Of a stretch of DNA of 64,000 bases, positions 26,792 to 36,067 are shown one piece after another. The DNA lies in contig NZ_CP043430.1 in NCBI RefSeq assembly GCF_008271365.1, positions 3,224,001 to 3,288,000 of the forward strand. The letters run 5' to 3'. Source of the DNA: Microbacterium sp. 1S1. GTDB lineage: Bacteria > Actinomycetota > Actinomycetes > Actinomycetales > Microbacteriaceae. A model generated the notes under the pieces. The model saw only the letters and a program-made list of their open reading frames with translations. It did not search any database and had not been told where the DNA came from. Numbering within the stretch: the stretch's first letter is position 1; every line of letters starts with the position of its first letter. A program made the position numbers and the translations under genes.

Positions 26792-28714
26792 TCAGCCGTC
26801 GATCACGGCGACGAGCTCGTCGAGGAAGCCCTCGAACGTCGTGCCGCGGCGGACGATGCGCTGCACGCTCTCGCGTTCGCTGAACACCTCGACGAGCTGC
26901 TCGAACACGGTCTGGAAGGCAGCGCGGTCGCTCTCGCTGAAGGCGGCGAGCGCGACCACCTGCACGCGGGCGTCCCCCCACGCCGCGGATCCGTCCGCCA
27001 CCCCGAGCGCGATGGCCGTCCGGGTCGCGGTCATCTGCAGCGCGTGCGGGACGGCGAGGGCGTCGGTGAACGCCGTGGAGGACATGCGCTCGCGCACGAT
27101 CGTGTTCTCCACGTAGTCGTCCCCGATCAGCCCCGCCCGGACGAGCGGCGCGCCGAGACGCCGGATGATGGCCTCCTCGCCGTCGTCCGGCAGCGGGTGC
27201 ACATACGCCTCCGGATGGAAGTAGCGCGCGAGTTCCTCCCGGAGCCGCGTGAGCCTCCGGCCGCGGCGCAGGCGAGCAGCCGCCTGCTGGATGCGATCGA
27301 CGTCCGCGTCGGTGAGGAACGGCTGGATGCGGACGAAACGATCCCCGGAGGCACCGGGTTCGATCGTGCTCAGCACGAGGTCCGTGTCGAACGAGGCCCA
27401 GTCCGGATCGACGTTCGTGACGACGCTCGTGACCTCGATCGCGGAGCCCAGGGAGCGATCGACGCTGGAGCGCAGCAGTTCGTGCAGTTCGTAGTAGCCG
27501 GGGCACACGATGGTCGCCGTGAGGATGGACTCCGCCTTGCGGCTCCGCTCCAGCCGTCCGCCGACGTGCATGGCGATGTAGGCGATCTCGTCGTCGTGGA
27601 TCGGGGTGCCCAGCCGGTCGTGCAGGCCGCTGGCGATGGACACGGCGACCTCGAAGATCATCGGATAGGTGGTCTTCAGGGACCGCGTCAGCGGGTTCCG
27701 TGTGAGGGCGCTCTCCTCGGCCCGGCGCAGGAGGTTCTGCACATGCAGGGCGAGCCGCAGCACGAACGTCTCGTCGACCAGATCGACACGGTAGTCCTCG
27801 GCAGCCCTGGCGATCTCCGCGCGCACGGCCGCCTCCACGTCCGGGGCGACGCCGCTGCGCGCGAGCTCCCTCGTGGCCTCTCCGCCCGGCGCCACGATCC
27901 GCGTGAGGACCAGGGAGGCGAGGTGCCCGCTGTCGCCCTCACCCAGCACGACGGCGAAATGCTCGGCCGCGAGACGCGCGATGACCGCCCCCACGCGCGG
28001 AACCTCGGGTCGGGCCCCGGACGGCGGCGCGTCGAGGGCGCGACCGGCGGCGACCCGCTCGGCGGCGATCGCGATGTGCAGCAGGACGTCGGCGATCGCG
28101 AGCTCGTTGACGTAGTAGCCGAGCTCTCCGAGCTCGCGCACCAGGGCGGACTTGAAGGGGCCGACGGCGTGCGCGTCGACGGCCGTGCCGGAGAGGGCCC
28201 GCCGGAAGATCTCCGGATGGAAGGACGCGTCGTCCATCTCGTCGTGGGCGAGCCGGCTGAGCAGCCGCCGTTGTGCGGCTTCGTCGCCACGAAGCCGCAC
28301 GCGTTCGCGCGCCCGCTCCAGGGTCAGGTCGGTGCCGTCGAGGAGCCCGCGCACGCGCACGAGGTCGGCCTCCAGCGTCGCTTCACTCACGTGCAGGGCG
28401 TCAGCGGTGTCGAAGACGTCGATCCCCTCCGCTTCGTCCAGCAGCAGCCGGACGAGGGCGTGCAGCCGTTCCCGGGGAGCGGAGTCGCCGCCCTGGCGAA
28501 CGCGCAGTGCGCCGCGCGCTCCGGGGCCCGCCCGATAGCCCGCGGGGCCGGACTCGACGACCGCAGCGCCCGGGGTGCGGGCGTTCAGCGCCGCGACGTA
28601 GGAGCGGATGCTGCGCGGTGTCACGCCGAGCAGATCGGCCAGGGTGCCCGCGGTCGCCCAGCCCTCCTCGCGCAGCAGCGCGGCGAGGAGCTGGTCCTGA
28701 CGCTGGCGCGACAT
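26792..28714 (-). CDS. mtlR: PRD-containing PTS transcriptional regulator (MtlR/BglG family)
   Basis: 640 residues in the MtlR order: N-terminal helix-turn-helix (LREEGWATAGTLADLLGVTPR), a second HTH region, two PTS regulation domains (about 180-400; IHDDEIAYIAMHVGGRLERS in the second), a IIB-like domain with a cysteine in TIVCPGYYELHELLRSS and a C-terminal IIA-like domain with the phosphorylatable histidine in ALAVPHALQMTA. PTS components control its activity by phosphorylation. It is divergent from the mannitol operon and probably activates it in the presence of mannitol. ATG at 28714 has a strong ribosome binding site (GGAGGG). Confidence 0.92.
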   Translation of the reverse strand: MSRQRQDQLLAALLREEGWATAGTLADLLGVTPRSIRSYVAALNARTPGAAVVESGPAGYRAGPGARGALRVRQGGDSAPRERLHALVRLLLDEAEGIDVFDTADALHVSEATLEADLVRVRGLLDGTDLTLERARERVRLRGDEAAQRRLLSRLAHDEMDDASFHPEIFRRALSGTAVDAHAVGPFKSALVRELGELGYYVNELAIADVLLHIAIAAERVAAGRALDAPPSGARPEVPRVGAVIARLAAEHFAVVLGEGDSGHLASLVLTRIVAPGGEATRELARSGVAPDVEAAVRAEIARAAEDYRVDLVDETFVLRLALHVQNLLRRAEESALTRNPLTRSLKTTYPMIFEVAVSIASGLHDRLGTPIHDDEIAYIAMHVGGRLERSRKAESILTATIVCPGYYELHELLRSSVDRSLGSAIEVTSVVTNVDPDWASFDTDLVLSTIEPGASGDRFVRIQPFLTDADVDRIQQAAARLRRGRRLTRLREELARYFHPEAYVHPLPDDGEEAIIRRLGAPLVRAGLIGDDYVENTIVRERMSSTAFTDALAVPHALQMTATRTAIALGVADGSAAWGDARVQVVALAAFSESDRAAFQTVFEQLVEVFSERESVQRIVRRGTTFEGFLDELVAVIDG

Positions 28715-28800
28715 GATCCCTCCGTGTTCCCGTGCTGACGGCACTGTCCGACTGCTCTCCATGATGACAGCCCTCGACGACCACGGCGCGGCGAGGATGG

Positions 28801-28816
28801 TTCCGCAGGGGCGGAA
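28801..28816. promoter_or_regulatory. Inverted repeat in the mtlR-mtl operon intergenic region, candidate operator
   Basis: TTCCGC-AGGG-GCGGAA, perfect 6-4-6 palindrome, roughly midway between the divergent mtlR and mannitol PTS genes. Position suits an MtlR or catabolite regulator site. Confidence 0.45.
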
Positions 28817-28877
28817 GAGAACGTGTTGGTGCCGTTGAGGCCCCCTTTCCCAGACTGTTCTCAGGAAGGTGGCATCG

Positions 28878-29195
28878 ATGAGGATTCTCGTGGTCTGCGG
28901 CGCCGGTGCGTCGAGCACGTTCGTCGCCCAGCGCCTGCGTACCGCCGCGGCGGCGTCCGGCCTCGACTGGGCTGCGGATGCCGGGGTCGAGAGCACCGTC
29001 GCCCTCGGGGGGCACGACCTCGTCCTCGTCGGGCCGCATCTGCGCGACCGGCTCGACGCCATCCGCGGCCTGACCGGTGCGCCGGTCGCCGTTCTGCCCG
29101 ACGACGTCTTCACCGACCGCGAGGGCGGTCGCACCCTCCTGCTCGCCCAGTCGATCCTCGCCGCGGCCGGCGAGGCCCCGAAAGGAACACCATGA
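28878..29195 (+). CDS. Orphan PTS IIB-like protein
   Basis: 105 residues. Starts MRILVVCGAGASSTFVAQRL, the phosphocysteine P-loop (CGAGASST) of lactose/cellobiose-type IIB proteins, then a small alpha/beta domain. There is no matching IIC or IIA for it nearby, and the mannitol transporter MtlA has its own IIB domain. It may pass phosphate to another transporter or to the regulator. The ATG at 28878 has GGAAGG upstream; an in-frame GTG nine bases earlier is less well placed. First gene of the operon. Confidence 0.85.
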   Translation: MRILVVCGAGASSTFVAQRLRTAAAASGLDWAADAGVESTVALGGHDLVLVGPHLRDRLDAIRGLTGAPVAVLPDDVFTDREGGRTLLLAQSILAAAGEAPKGTP

Positions 29196-29473
29196 CCGCC
29201 ACCCGCACCGTCCGCATCGGCTCCTCGCACGGCCTGCACGCTCGCCCCGCGAAGATCTTCGCGCAGGCCGCGAAGGACTCCGGTCTCGCCGTCACGATCG
29301 CGAAGGACTCCGGCAAGCCCGTCAACGCGGCGAGCATCCTCGGAGTCATCGCGCTGGCGATCGAGCACGGCGACTACGTGACTCTCACGGCCGACGGCGA
29401 CGGTGCCGAGGGCGTCCTGGACACGCTCACGGAGCTGTTGACGACGGACCACGACCAGGACGCGGCCGGATGA
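29192..29473 (+). CDS. ptsH: HPr phosphocarrier protein (second copy)
   Basis: 93 residues. Active histidine in SHGLHARPAKIFAQAAK and regulatory serine region KPVNAASILGVIALAIEHGD. Takes phosphate from EI (next gene) and gives it to the IIA domains. Its ATG overlaps the stop of the IIB-like gene and its own stop overlaps the EI start, so IIB-like, HPr and EI are translationally coupled. Confidence 0.95.
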   Translation: MTATRTVRIGSSHGLHARPAKIFAQAAKDSGLAVTIAKDSGKPVNAASILGVIALAIEHGDYVTLTADGDGAEGVLDTLTELLTTDHDQDAAG

Positions 29474-31923
29474 GCGAGCTCCGAGGAGTGGGGATCGGTC
29501 TCGGCGTCGCGCAGGGACCCGTCGTCCGCATGACCGAGGCGCTTCCCGCGCCGGAGAACGTCCCGAGCACCGCGGGCGCCGAGGCCGAGCGCGCACGGGT
29601 CCGCGAAGCGGTCGCCGTCGTCGCGCAGGAACTGACGCAGCGCGGCGAGGCCGCGGGCGGCGCCGCACGGGAGGTGCTGGAGGCGCAGGCGATGATCGCC
29701 GAGGACCCCACGCTGCAGGATGAGGTCGACACGAGGATCGATGCCGGCGCGACCGCGGAATGGGCGGTACACGACGCCTTCGCCGGCTTCCGGGCCACCC
29801 TCGAGGCCGTGGGCGGCTACCTCGGCGAGCGCGCCGCCGACCTCGACGACATCGCGCAGCGGGTGCTCGCCCGCCTGCAGGGGGTCGACGCCCCCGGCGT
29901 GCCCGATCCCGGACACCCCTTCGTGCTCGTGGCACGCGACCTCGCTCCCGCCGACACGGCTCTGCTCAACCTCGACCGGGTGCTCGCCCTCGTCACCACC
30001 GACGGCGGACCCACCTCCCACACGGCGATCCTCGCCAGGGAGAAGGGCATCGTCGCCGTGGTCGGCGTCGGCGGGGGGCACGCGCTGACGACCGGGGACA
30101 CGGTGATCGTCGACGCCGCCGCCGGCGTCGTCACGCAGGAGCCGACGGAGGAGGAGCGCGCCCGTGCCGCCGAACGTGCGGCGGCCCGCCGGGTGGCCGA
30201 CGACGCGCCGCTCTCTCCCGGCGCCCTCGCCGACGGCACGCCGGTCGCGCTGCTCGCGAACCTCGGGAAGCCGGCAGACGCCGCCGACGCGGTCGCGCGC
30301 GGGGCGGAGGGCGTCGGGCTCTTCCGCACCGAGTTCCTGTTCCTCTCCGCGACTCAGGCGCCCACGGTGGCCCAGCAACGAGAGGCATACCGCGAACTCC
30401 TGGAGGCGTTCCCGGGCAAGAAGGTCGTCGTGCGCATGCTCGACGCGGGAGCCGACAAGCCGCTGGCCTTCCTCAACGACGCCCACGAGGAGAACCCCGC
30501 CCTGGGACTGCGCGGCCTCAGGGCGCTCCGCGCGAGCGAGGACATCCTCCGGGAGCAGCTCACCGCCCTCGCCGAGGCCGACGCCGCGACCTCCGCCGAC
30601 CTCTGGGTCATGGCGCCGATGGTCGCCACGGTCGAGGAGACCGCCTACTTCACCGGTCTCGCTCGCGAGTACGGGCTGAAGACGGCCGGTGTCATGGTCG
30701 AGGTCCCCTCCAGCGCGCTGCTCGCCGACCGTGTGCTCGCGCACGCCGACTTCGCGTCGATCGGCACGAACGATCTCACGCAGTACACGATGGCCGCCGA
30801 CCGCCTGCTCGGTTCGGTCGCCTCGTTCCAGGACCCGTGGCACCCCGCGGTGCTCCGCCTGGTGCGCGAGGTCGGTGAGGCCGGCGCCCGCCTCGGCAAG
30901 CCGGTGGGCATCTGCGGCGAGGCCGCGGCCGATCCCCTGCTCGCCGTCGTGCTCGTGGGACTCGGCGCCACCAGCCTCTCCATGGCGCCGTCCGCCCTCG
31001 CCGATGTCCGCCAGGCGCTCGCCGCACGCACCCCCGCCGACGCCGTCCGCCTCGCCGAAGCCGCGCTGGCCGCGGACGACGCCCCCTCCGCCCGCACCGC
31101 CGCGGCGACCCTCGCCGCGGCCCTTCCCCTCACCAGAAAGAGACCACATCATGACGACGACGTCACCCGCCGCCACCAGACCCGGTGGCCTCCGCGTGGG
31201 CGTGCAGCGCTTCGGCACGTTCCTCTCCGGCATGATCATGCCGAACATCGCGGCCTTCATCGCCTGGGGCTTCATCACGATGCTCTTCATCCCCGACGGC
31301 TTCTTCGGCGCGAGGAGTCCGTTCGGATGGCACTGGGCCGGCGTCGCCGAGATCATCGGCGGCGGCGGCGACTCGGCCGTCATCGGCTGGCAGGGCGCCA
31401 TGACCGCCGTGGCCGAGGGCGACGGCGGGAACATCCTCGCCTACGTCGGCCTCGTCGGCCCGATGGTGACCTATCTCCTCCCCCTGCTCATCGCCAACAC
31501 CGCCGGCCGGCTGGTCTACGGCGAGCGTGGCGGTGTGGTGGCCACGATCGCCACCGTCGGCGTGATCGTCGGCACGAACATCCCGATGTTCCTCGGAGCC
31601 ATGATCATGGGTCCGATCGCCGCCTGGCTCACGAAGCAGATGGACCGTCTGTGGGACGGCAAGATCCGTCCGGGCTTCGAGATGCTCGTGAACAACTTCT
31701 CGGCGGGAATTCTCGGGATGATCCTCGCGATCGTCGGCTTCTTCGCCTTCGGACCCGTCATCCTCGGCGTCAGCACCGCCCTGGGTGCCGCGGTCGACTG
31801 GCTCGTCACCCTGAACCTCCTGCCGCTGGTGTCGATCATCGTCGAGCCGGCGAAGGTGCTGTTCCTCAACAACGCCATCAACCACGGTGTCTTCACGCCC
31901 CTCGGCATCGAGCAGGCCACTGA
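29470..31923 (+). CDS. ptsI: Phosphoenolpyruvate-protein phosphotransferase (enzyme I), frame lacks its normal stop
   Basis: PTS enzyme I, phosphorylates HPr from PEP. The genuine enzyme covers about residues 1-553 (to about 31128): active histidine in TTDGGPTSHTAILAREKGI, LFRTEFLF, MVEVPSSALLADRV, GTNDLTQYTMAADR, the cysteine in VGICGEAAADPL, and a normal C-terminus (SMAPSALADVRQALAAR). After AAALPL the frame does not stop; it runs through 773 bases of mtlA as His/Arg-rich nonsense to the TGA at 31921-31923. One extra base in the CCCC run at 31126-31129 would instead give a TGA at 31152-31154 overlapping the mtlA ATG, matching the coupling style of the operon. So the end given here is what the sequence reads, not the likely real end. 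Confidence 0.85.
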   Translation: MSELRGVGIGLGVAQGPVVRMTEALPAPENVPSTAGAEAERARVREAVAVVAQELTQRGEAAGGAAREVLEAQAMIAEDPTLQDEVDTRIDAGATAEWAVHDAFAGFRATLEAVGGYLGERAADLDDIAQRVLARLQGVDAPGVPDPGHPFVLVARDLAPADTALLNLDRVLALVTTDGGPTSHTAILAREKGIVAVVGVGGGHALTTGDTVIVDAAAGVVTQEPTEEERARAAERAAARRVADDAPLSPGALADGTPVALLANLGKPADAADAVARGAEGVGLFRTEFLFLSATQAPTVAQQREAYRELLEAFPGKKVVVRMLDAGADKPLAFLNDAHEENPALGLRGLRALRASEDILREQLTALAEADAATSADLWVMAPMVATVEETAYFTGLAREYGLKTAGVMVEVPSSALLADRVLAHADFASIGTNDLTQYTMAADRLLGSVASFQDPWHPAVLRLVREVGEAGARLGKPVGICGEAAADPLLAVVLVGLGATSLSMAPSALADVRQALAARTPADAVRLAEAALAADDAPSARTAAATLAAALPLTRKRPHHDDDVTRRHQTRWPPRGRAALRHVPLRHDHAEHRGLHRLGLHHDALHPRRLLRREESVRMALGRRRRDHRRRRRLGRHRLAGRHDRRGRGRRREHPRLRRPRRPDGDLSPPPAHRQHRRPAGLRRAWRCGGHDRHRRRDRRHEHPDVPRSHDHGSDRRLAHEADGPSVGRQDPSGLRDAREQLLGGNSRDDPRDRRLLRLRTRHPRRQHRPGCRGRLARHPEPPAAGVDHRRAGEGAVPQQRHQPRCLHAPRHRAGH

Positions 31924-32776
31924 GACCGGCAAGTCGATCCTGTTCCTCATCGAGGCGAACCCCGGACCCGGAATCGGTCTGCTGCTGGCGTTCAGCTTCT
32001 TCGGCGTCGGGGCGGCCAAGGCCTCGGCGCCGGGAGCGGCGATCATCCAGTTCTTCGGCGGCATCCACGAGATCTACTTCCCCTACGCACTGAGCAAGCC
32101 GGCCACGATCCTCGCGCTCATCGCGGGGGGCGCGACCGGCGTCACGACGAACATGGTCCTCGGCGGTGGCCTGGCCTTCCCGGCGGCCCCCGGCAGCATC
32201 ATCGCCGTGACCGCCGCGGCCATCGGCCCCGGCGTCGCGAACCTCCTGGTCGTGTACCTGTCGGTCATCCTGGCCGCCACCGTCACGTTCCTGCTCACGG
32301 CCGTGATCCTGCGCTCCTCCCGCAAGCGGGACCTCGAGGCCGAGAGCGACAGCTTCGGGGCGGCGATCGCGCAGACCGAGGCCAACAAGGGCAAGTCCTC
32401 CGCCGCGATGGACGCGCTCCGCTCCTCCACCGGCACGGCAGCCGCCCCGACCGAGACGGCCACCACCGTCGTCGACCGACCGATCTCGACGATCGTGTTC
32501 GCCTGCGACGCCGGCATGGGCTCGTCGGCCATGGGCGCGAGCGTCCTGCGCAACAAGATCAAGAAGGCCGGCATCGAGGGCGTCACCGTCACGAACGCCG
32601 CGATCGCCAACCTCGACGGTACCGCCGACGTGGTCGTCACGCAGCAGCAGCTCACCGACCGGGCCACGGCGAAGTCGCCGAACTCGGTGCACGTCTCGGT
32701 GGACAACTTCATGAACTCGCCGAAGTACGACGAGGTCGTCGAGATGGTCAAGGAACAGCGAAAGGACGAAGAATGA
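31151..32776 (+). CDS. mtlA: PTS mannitol transporter subunit IICB
   Basis: 541 residues. EIIC domain (about 1-380) with eight or so transmembrane segments, starting [20 protein letters not shown] and containing [13 protein letters not shown] and [12 protein letters not shown], the conserved mannitol IIC elements. After a linker, a IIB domain with the phosphocysteine in [19 protein letters not shown]. It imports D-mannitol as mannitol 1-phosphate. The IIA domain is separate (mtlF, next gene). A purine-rich ribosome binding site (AGAAAGAG) precedes the ATG. Confidence 0.96.
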   Translation: MTTTSPAATRPGGLRVGVQRFGTFLSGMIMPNIAAFIAWGFITMLFIPDGFFGARSPFGWHWAGVAEIIGGGGDSAVIGWQGAMTAVAEGDGGNILAYVGLVGPMVTYLLPLLIANTAGRLVYGERGGVVATIATVGVIVGTNIPMFLGAMIMGPIAAWLTKQMDRLWDGKIRPGFEMLVNNFSAGILGMILAIVGFFAFGPVILGVSTALGAAVDWLVTLNLLPLVSIIVEPAKVLFLNNAINHGVFTPLGIEQATETGKSILFLIEANPGPGIGLLLAFSFFGVGAAKASAPGAAIIQFFGGIHEIYFPYALSKPATILALIAGGATGVTTNMVLGGGLAFPAAPGSIIAVTAAAIGPGVANLLVVYLSVILAATVTFLLTAVILRSSRKRDLEAESDSFGAAIAQTEANKGKSSAAMDALRSSTGTAAAPTETATTVVDRPISTIVFACDAGMGSSAMGASVLRNKIKKAGIEGVTVTNAAIANLDGTADVVVTQQQLTDRATAKSPNSVHVSVDNFMNSPKYDEVVEMVKEQRKDEE

Positions 32777-33207
32777 GCGTTCTCACTGCCGAGCAGGTCC
32801 GCATCCACCCCGGAGGGGCGACGCGGGACGACGCACTCCAGGAGGCGACGGACATCCTCGTCGCCGCCGGCGCGGTGACCCCGGCATACGTCGACGCGAT
32901 GCGTCAGCGCGAGGAGACCGTGTCGACGTACATGGGCAACGGGCTGGCCATCCCCCACGGCACGAACGACGCGAAGGACGCCATCCTGGCGTCCGCCCTG
33001 TCCGTTGTCCGCTACGACGGCGGCGTCGACTGGGACGGCGAGCGGGCGACCTTCGTGATCGGCATCGCGGGCGTCGGCGACGAGCACCTGGACATCCTGT
33101 CCAGGATCGCGATCCTGTTCTCCGAGGAGGACGACGTCGCCCGGCTGGCGGCGGCGACCACGCCGGACGAGCTTTTCGCCCTGCTCTCGGAGGTGAACGA
33201 GGGATGA
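32773..33207 (+). CDS. mtlF: PTS mannitol subunit IIA
   Basis: 144 residues, stand-alone EIIA of the mannitol/fructose family. The phosphorylated histidine is in [12 protein letters not shown]. It relays phosphate from HPr to the IIB domain of MtlA. Starts by ATGA overlap with mtlA and overlaps mtlD in the same way. Confidence 0.95.
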   Translation: MSVLTAEQVRIHPGGATRDDALQEATDILVAAGAVTPAYVDAMRQREETVSTYMGNGLAIPHGTNDAKDAILASALSVVRYDGGVDWDGERATFVIGIAGVGDEHLDILSRIAILFSEEDDVARLAAATTPDELFALLSEVNEG

Positions 33208-34358
33208 AGGCGGTCCACTTCGGGGCGGGCAACATCGGGCGCGGCTTCGTCGGCCTGCTCCTGCACGAGGGCGGATACGAGGTCGTCTTCTCCGACGTCG
33301 CCGATGCTCTGGTGGAGGCGATCGAGCGGGCGGACTCGTACGCCGTGCACGAAGCCGGCCCCGGAGGGACCGACCACGTCGTCACCGGGTTCCGTGCGGT
33401 GAACAGCCGCACGGACCCGGCCGCGGTGGCGGAGGAGGTGGCGACGGCCGACGTCGTCACGACGGCCGTCGGCCCGACCGTGCTGCGGTTCGTCGCCCCG
33501 TCCATCGTCGCCGGCCTCGCGCTGCGCTCCCCGACGGCCCCGGCGCTGCAGGTCATGGCGTGCGAGAACGCCATCGGGGCGACCGACCAGCTCCGCCAGG
33601 AGATCGTCGCCGCGGCCGGTGCGGACGCCGACACCCTGCTGTCTCGTGCGGTGTTCGCGAACACCGCCGTGGACCGGATCGTCCCGGCGCAGCCCGAGGG
33701 CAGCGGCATCGACGTCACGGTGGAGCCGTACTTCGAGTGGGCGATCGAGGCCCGACCCTTCGGCAGCGCCCCGCCGCACATCCCCGGTGCCCACTTCGTG
33801 GACGACCTCGCGCCGTACATCGAGCGCAAGCTCTTCACGGTGAACACGGGTCACGCCGCGACCGCGTACTTCGGCGCCCGCAACGGCGTCGAGCGTATCT
33901 CCGACGCGCTCGCCGACGAGGCCATAGCCGCACAGGTCTCCGCCGCTCTGGAGGAGACGTCCGCGGTGCTGGTCGCCGAACACGGGCTCGACCCCGTGGA
34001 CCTCGCAGAGTACCGCGCGACCATCCTGGAACGATTCCGCAACCCCGCGCTGGTCGACACCGTGCAGCGCGTCGGTCGTCAGCCTCTGCGGAAGATCTCC
34101 CGCCACGAGCGCTTCATCGGCCCGGCCGCGATGGCCGCAGAGCACGGACTGTCGACGACAGCGCTGGTGGCGGCCGTCGCCGCAGCACTCGAGTTCGATG
34201 ACGCCGCGGACGAGCAGTCGATCGAGCTGCAGACCCTGCTGCGCGCCGAGGACGCTGCCGCCTTCACGACCCGCACGACCGGCCTCGATCCCGAGCACCC
34301 GCTCTTCCCGGCCATCCGCGACGCGGTGACCCTCCGTCAAGCGGCGCTGTCCGGCTGA
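33204..34358 (+). CDS. mtlD: Mannitol-1-phosphate 5-dehydrogenase
   Basis: 384 residues. Oxidises mannitol 1-phosphate to fructose 6-phosphate with NAD. N-terminal NAD motif [34 protein letters not shown] and [13 protein letters not shown], and the polyol dehydrogenase signature with the catalytic lysine in [18 protein letters not shown]. Last gene of the mannitol operon, ATGA-coupled to mtlF. Confidence 0.96.
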   Translation: MKAVHFGAGNIGRGFVGLLLHEGGYEVVFSDVADALVEAIERADSYAVHEAGPGGTDHVVTGFRAVNSRTDPAAVAEEVATADVVTTAVGPTVLRFVAPSIVAGLALRSPTAPALQVMACENAIGATDQLRQEIVAAAGADADTLLSRAVFANTAVDRIVPAQPEGSGIDVTVEPYFEWAIEARPFGSAPPHIPGAHFVDDLAPYIERKLFTVNTGHAATAYFGARNGVERISDALADEAIAAQVSAALEETSAVLVAEHGLDPVDLAEYRATILERFRNPALVDTVQRVGRQPLRKISRHERFIGPAAMAAEHGLSTTALVAAVAAALEFDDAADEQSIELQTLLRAEDAAAFTTRTTGLDPEHPLFPAIRDAVTLRQAALSG

Positions 34359-34380
34359 GGGAGAGCAGCACGGCGGGGAG

Positions 34381-34386
34381 TAGCGT
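34381..34386 (+). promoter_or_regulatory. -10 box of the alpha/beta hydrolase gene (leaderless)
   Basis: TAGCGT, seven bases before the GTG at 34394, separating this gene from the mannitol operon that ends at 34358. Confidence 0.4.
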
Positions 34387-34393
34387 TGCTGCT

Positions 34394-35137
34394 GTGCAGA
34401 AGAAGTCCCGCCGCATCGTGAAGAGAGTCCTGTGGGCGGTGGCGATCGTCGTCCTCCTCGCCGTCGGCGGGATCCTCGCCTGGAGCCAGATCGGCGTCAT
34501 GGCCGCGGAACCCGAGCCACTCGCCGCCGTCCGCGACAACCCCGAGATCACGGTGACCGACGCCGACGAAGGCATCGTCCTCGAGCCTGCGGACGGCGGC
34601 TCCGACCGGGGGCTCGTGTTCATCCCCGGTGCGAAGGTCGACCCCTGGGCGTACGCATCGATCCTGCAGGGACTCGCGGAGGAGGGCACCACGGTCGTCA
34701 TCACGCGGCCCTGGCTCAACCTCGCGTTCTTCGACCCGCGCGGCCTCGCAGCCTTCACGAGCGCCGCACCCGACGTCGACGTCTGGGCCGTGGGCGGCCA
34801 TTCCCTCGGCGGTGTGCGCGCCTGCCAGCTCGCCCCGGATGGCGAAGCCCTGGTGCTCTTCGCCTCCTACTGCGCGACGGACCTCTCCGGTTCCGGTCTC
34901 CCGGTGCTCAGCGTGTCCGGCAGCGAGGATGGCCTCTCCACACCCGAGAAGATCGCCGACGCCCGCCGCGAACTCCCCGCGGACGCCGAGTTCGTCGAGA
35001 TCGACGGCGCGGCGCACGCCTCGTTCGGCGACTACGGACCGCAAGCCGGCGACGGCACCCCGACGATCGACGACGACGAGATGCACGCCGAGATCACCGA
35101 CGTCGTGGGGAGTTTCCTGCAGCAGGTCGCGCCCTAG
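34394..35137 (+). CDS. Membrane-anchored alpha/beta hydrolase
   Basis: 247 residues. A basic N-terminus and one transmembrane helix (VLWAVAIVVLLAVGGILAWS) are followed by an extracytoplasmic alpha/beta hydrolase domain. The nucleophile serine lies in VGGHSLGGVRACQ; likely acid Asp in VSGSEDGLSTPE and histidine in IDGAAHASFGDYG. The short lid-less form fits the alpha/beta hydrolase family 5 group. Substrate unknown. Its stop overlaps that of the PfkB kinase by four bases, tail to tail. Confidence 0.88.
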   Translation: MQKKSRRIVKRVLWAVAIVVLLAVGGILAWSQIGVMAAEPEPLAAVRDNPEITVTDADEGIVLEPADGGSDRGLVFIPGAKVDPWAYASILQGLAEEGTTVVITRPWLNLAFFDPRGLAAFTSAAPDVDVWAVGGHSLGGVRACQLAPDGEALVLFASYCATDLSGSGLPVLSVSGSEDGLSTPEKIADARRELPADAEFVEIDGAAHASFGDYGPQAGDGTPTIDDDEMHAEITDVVGSFLQQVAP

Positions 35138-36003
35138 CCCGCCGTCGGAGTCCCGAGCACCGGATCGAGCAACGGATGCAGGTGCCGGGTGCCCAGAATA
35201 CCCGCAGCCGCCCGTGCGCCCGCCGTGAGCGCTGTCACGAGGTCCGTGCCGCGGAGCCGCGCGTCGAGGACTCCGGCGAGGAATGCGTCGCCCGCGCCGT
35301 TCGTGTCGACGACGGTGGTCGGCACCGCGGGAACGCGCAGCTCGGCGCCGTCGGCGGTCACGGCGACCGCCCCCTCCGCGCCGAGGGTACAGACGGCGAA
35401 CTCCGCGCCGTCCGCGACGGCCGCCCGGAGGAACTCCACCGGAGCGCCCAGTCGATCCGCGTTGCAGAAGACCGCCCCCGCCCCGGCCAGGAACGGCCGG
35501 TGGTACGCGTCCACACCGTCATAGTCGTGCACGTCGACCCACAACGGCGTCCCGCTCGCCGCCGCGAGCGGCAGCAGCCGCCGCGGCTCGGCGGCCAGGT
35601 CGAGCACGACCGCGTCGGCAGCCGCCATCTTCGCCGCGTGCATGGCGTCGTCCGTCCCCGTCGTCTCCGCGGGCGTGGAGAGATACAACGACACCCGCGC
35701 GCCGCCTGCCGTCATCAGGTTGAGGTGACGCTCGGTGACCCCGTCCGTCCACCGGGCAGCCACACCGGCCGCCCGCAGCGCCGCGCGGATGCGCCGGCCG
35801 TCGTCGTCCTCCCCCGTGATCGCGTGCAGGACGACGGACCGGCCCAGCCCGGTCAGGCTCAGTGCCTTCCCCGCGCTGGTCCCGCCCACCGACTCCCAGC
35901 TCGCCTGCGCGAACTGCATATGGGGAACCGGCTCGGGCAGCCGGTCGAGCAGGACCATACGGTTCCATGACGCGGGACCGGCGAGGAAGACGGAGGCGGG
36001 CAT
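35134..36003 (-). CDS. PfkB family carbohydrate kinase
   Basis: 289 residues. The C-terminal ATP-binding and catalytic motif VVDTNGAGDAFLAGVLDARL (base Asp in GAGD) and the N-terminal glycine turn ESVGGTSAGKALSLTGLG identify a ribokinase-like sugar or nucleoside kinase. It stands at the end of the nucleoside uptake and salvage run (BMP transporter, cdd, deoA, add), 64 bases after add, so ribose, deoxyribose or a nucleoside are plausible substrates. That is inference from context. The ATG is preceded by GGAGGATGGGGGT. Confidence 0.88.
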   Translation of the reverse strand: MPASVFLAGPASWNRMVLLDRLPEPVPHMQFAQASWESVGGTSAGKALSLTGLGRSVVLHAITGEDDDGRRIRAALRAAGVAARWTDGVTERHLNLMTAGGARVSLYLSTPAETTGTDDAMHAAKMAAADAVVLDLAAEPRRLLPLAAASGTPLWVDVHDYDGVDAYHRPFLAGAGAVFCNADRLGAPVEFLRAAVADGAEFAVCTLGAEGAVAVTADGAELRVPAVPTTVVDTNGAGDAFLAGVLDARLRGTDLVTALTAGARAAAGILGTRHLHPLLDPVLGTPTAG

Positions 36004-36067
36004 ACCCCCATCCTCCCCGCGCCGCGTCGCGTCGGCGCCGTGCCGCCGGCCCGTGTCGGACGCCGGC

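Noticed and set aside
26792..29935. A 1047-residue regulator starting far upstream of 28714
   Set aside because: The extension crosses the divergent mannitol genes as basic nonsense; a strong ribosome binding site and the normal HTH start are at 28714.
31160..31923. A real 260-residue His/Arg-rich domain at the end of enzyme I
   Set aside because: The stretch is the out-of-frame reading of the well-conserved mtlA transmembrane domain and has no domain features.
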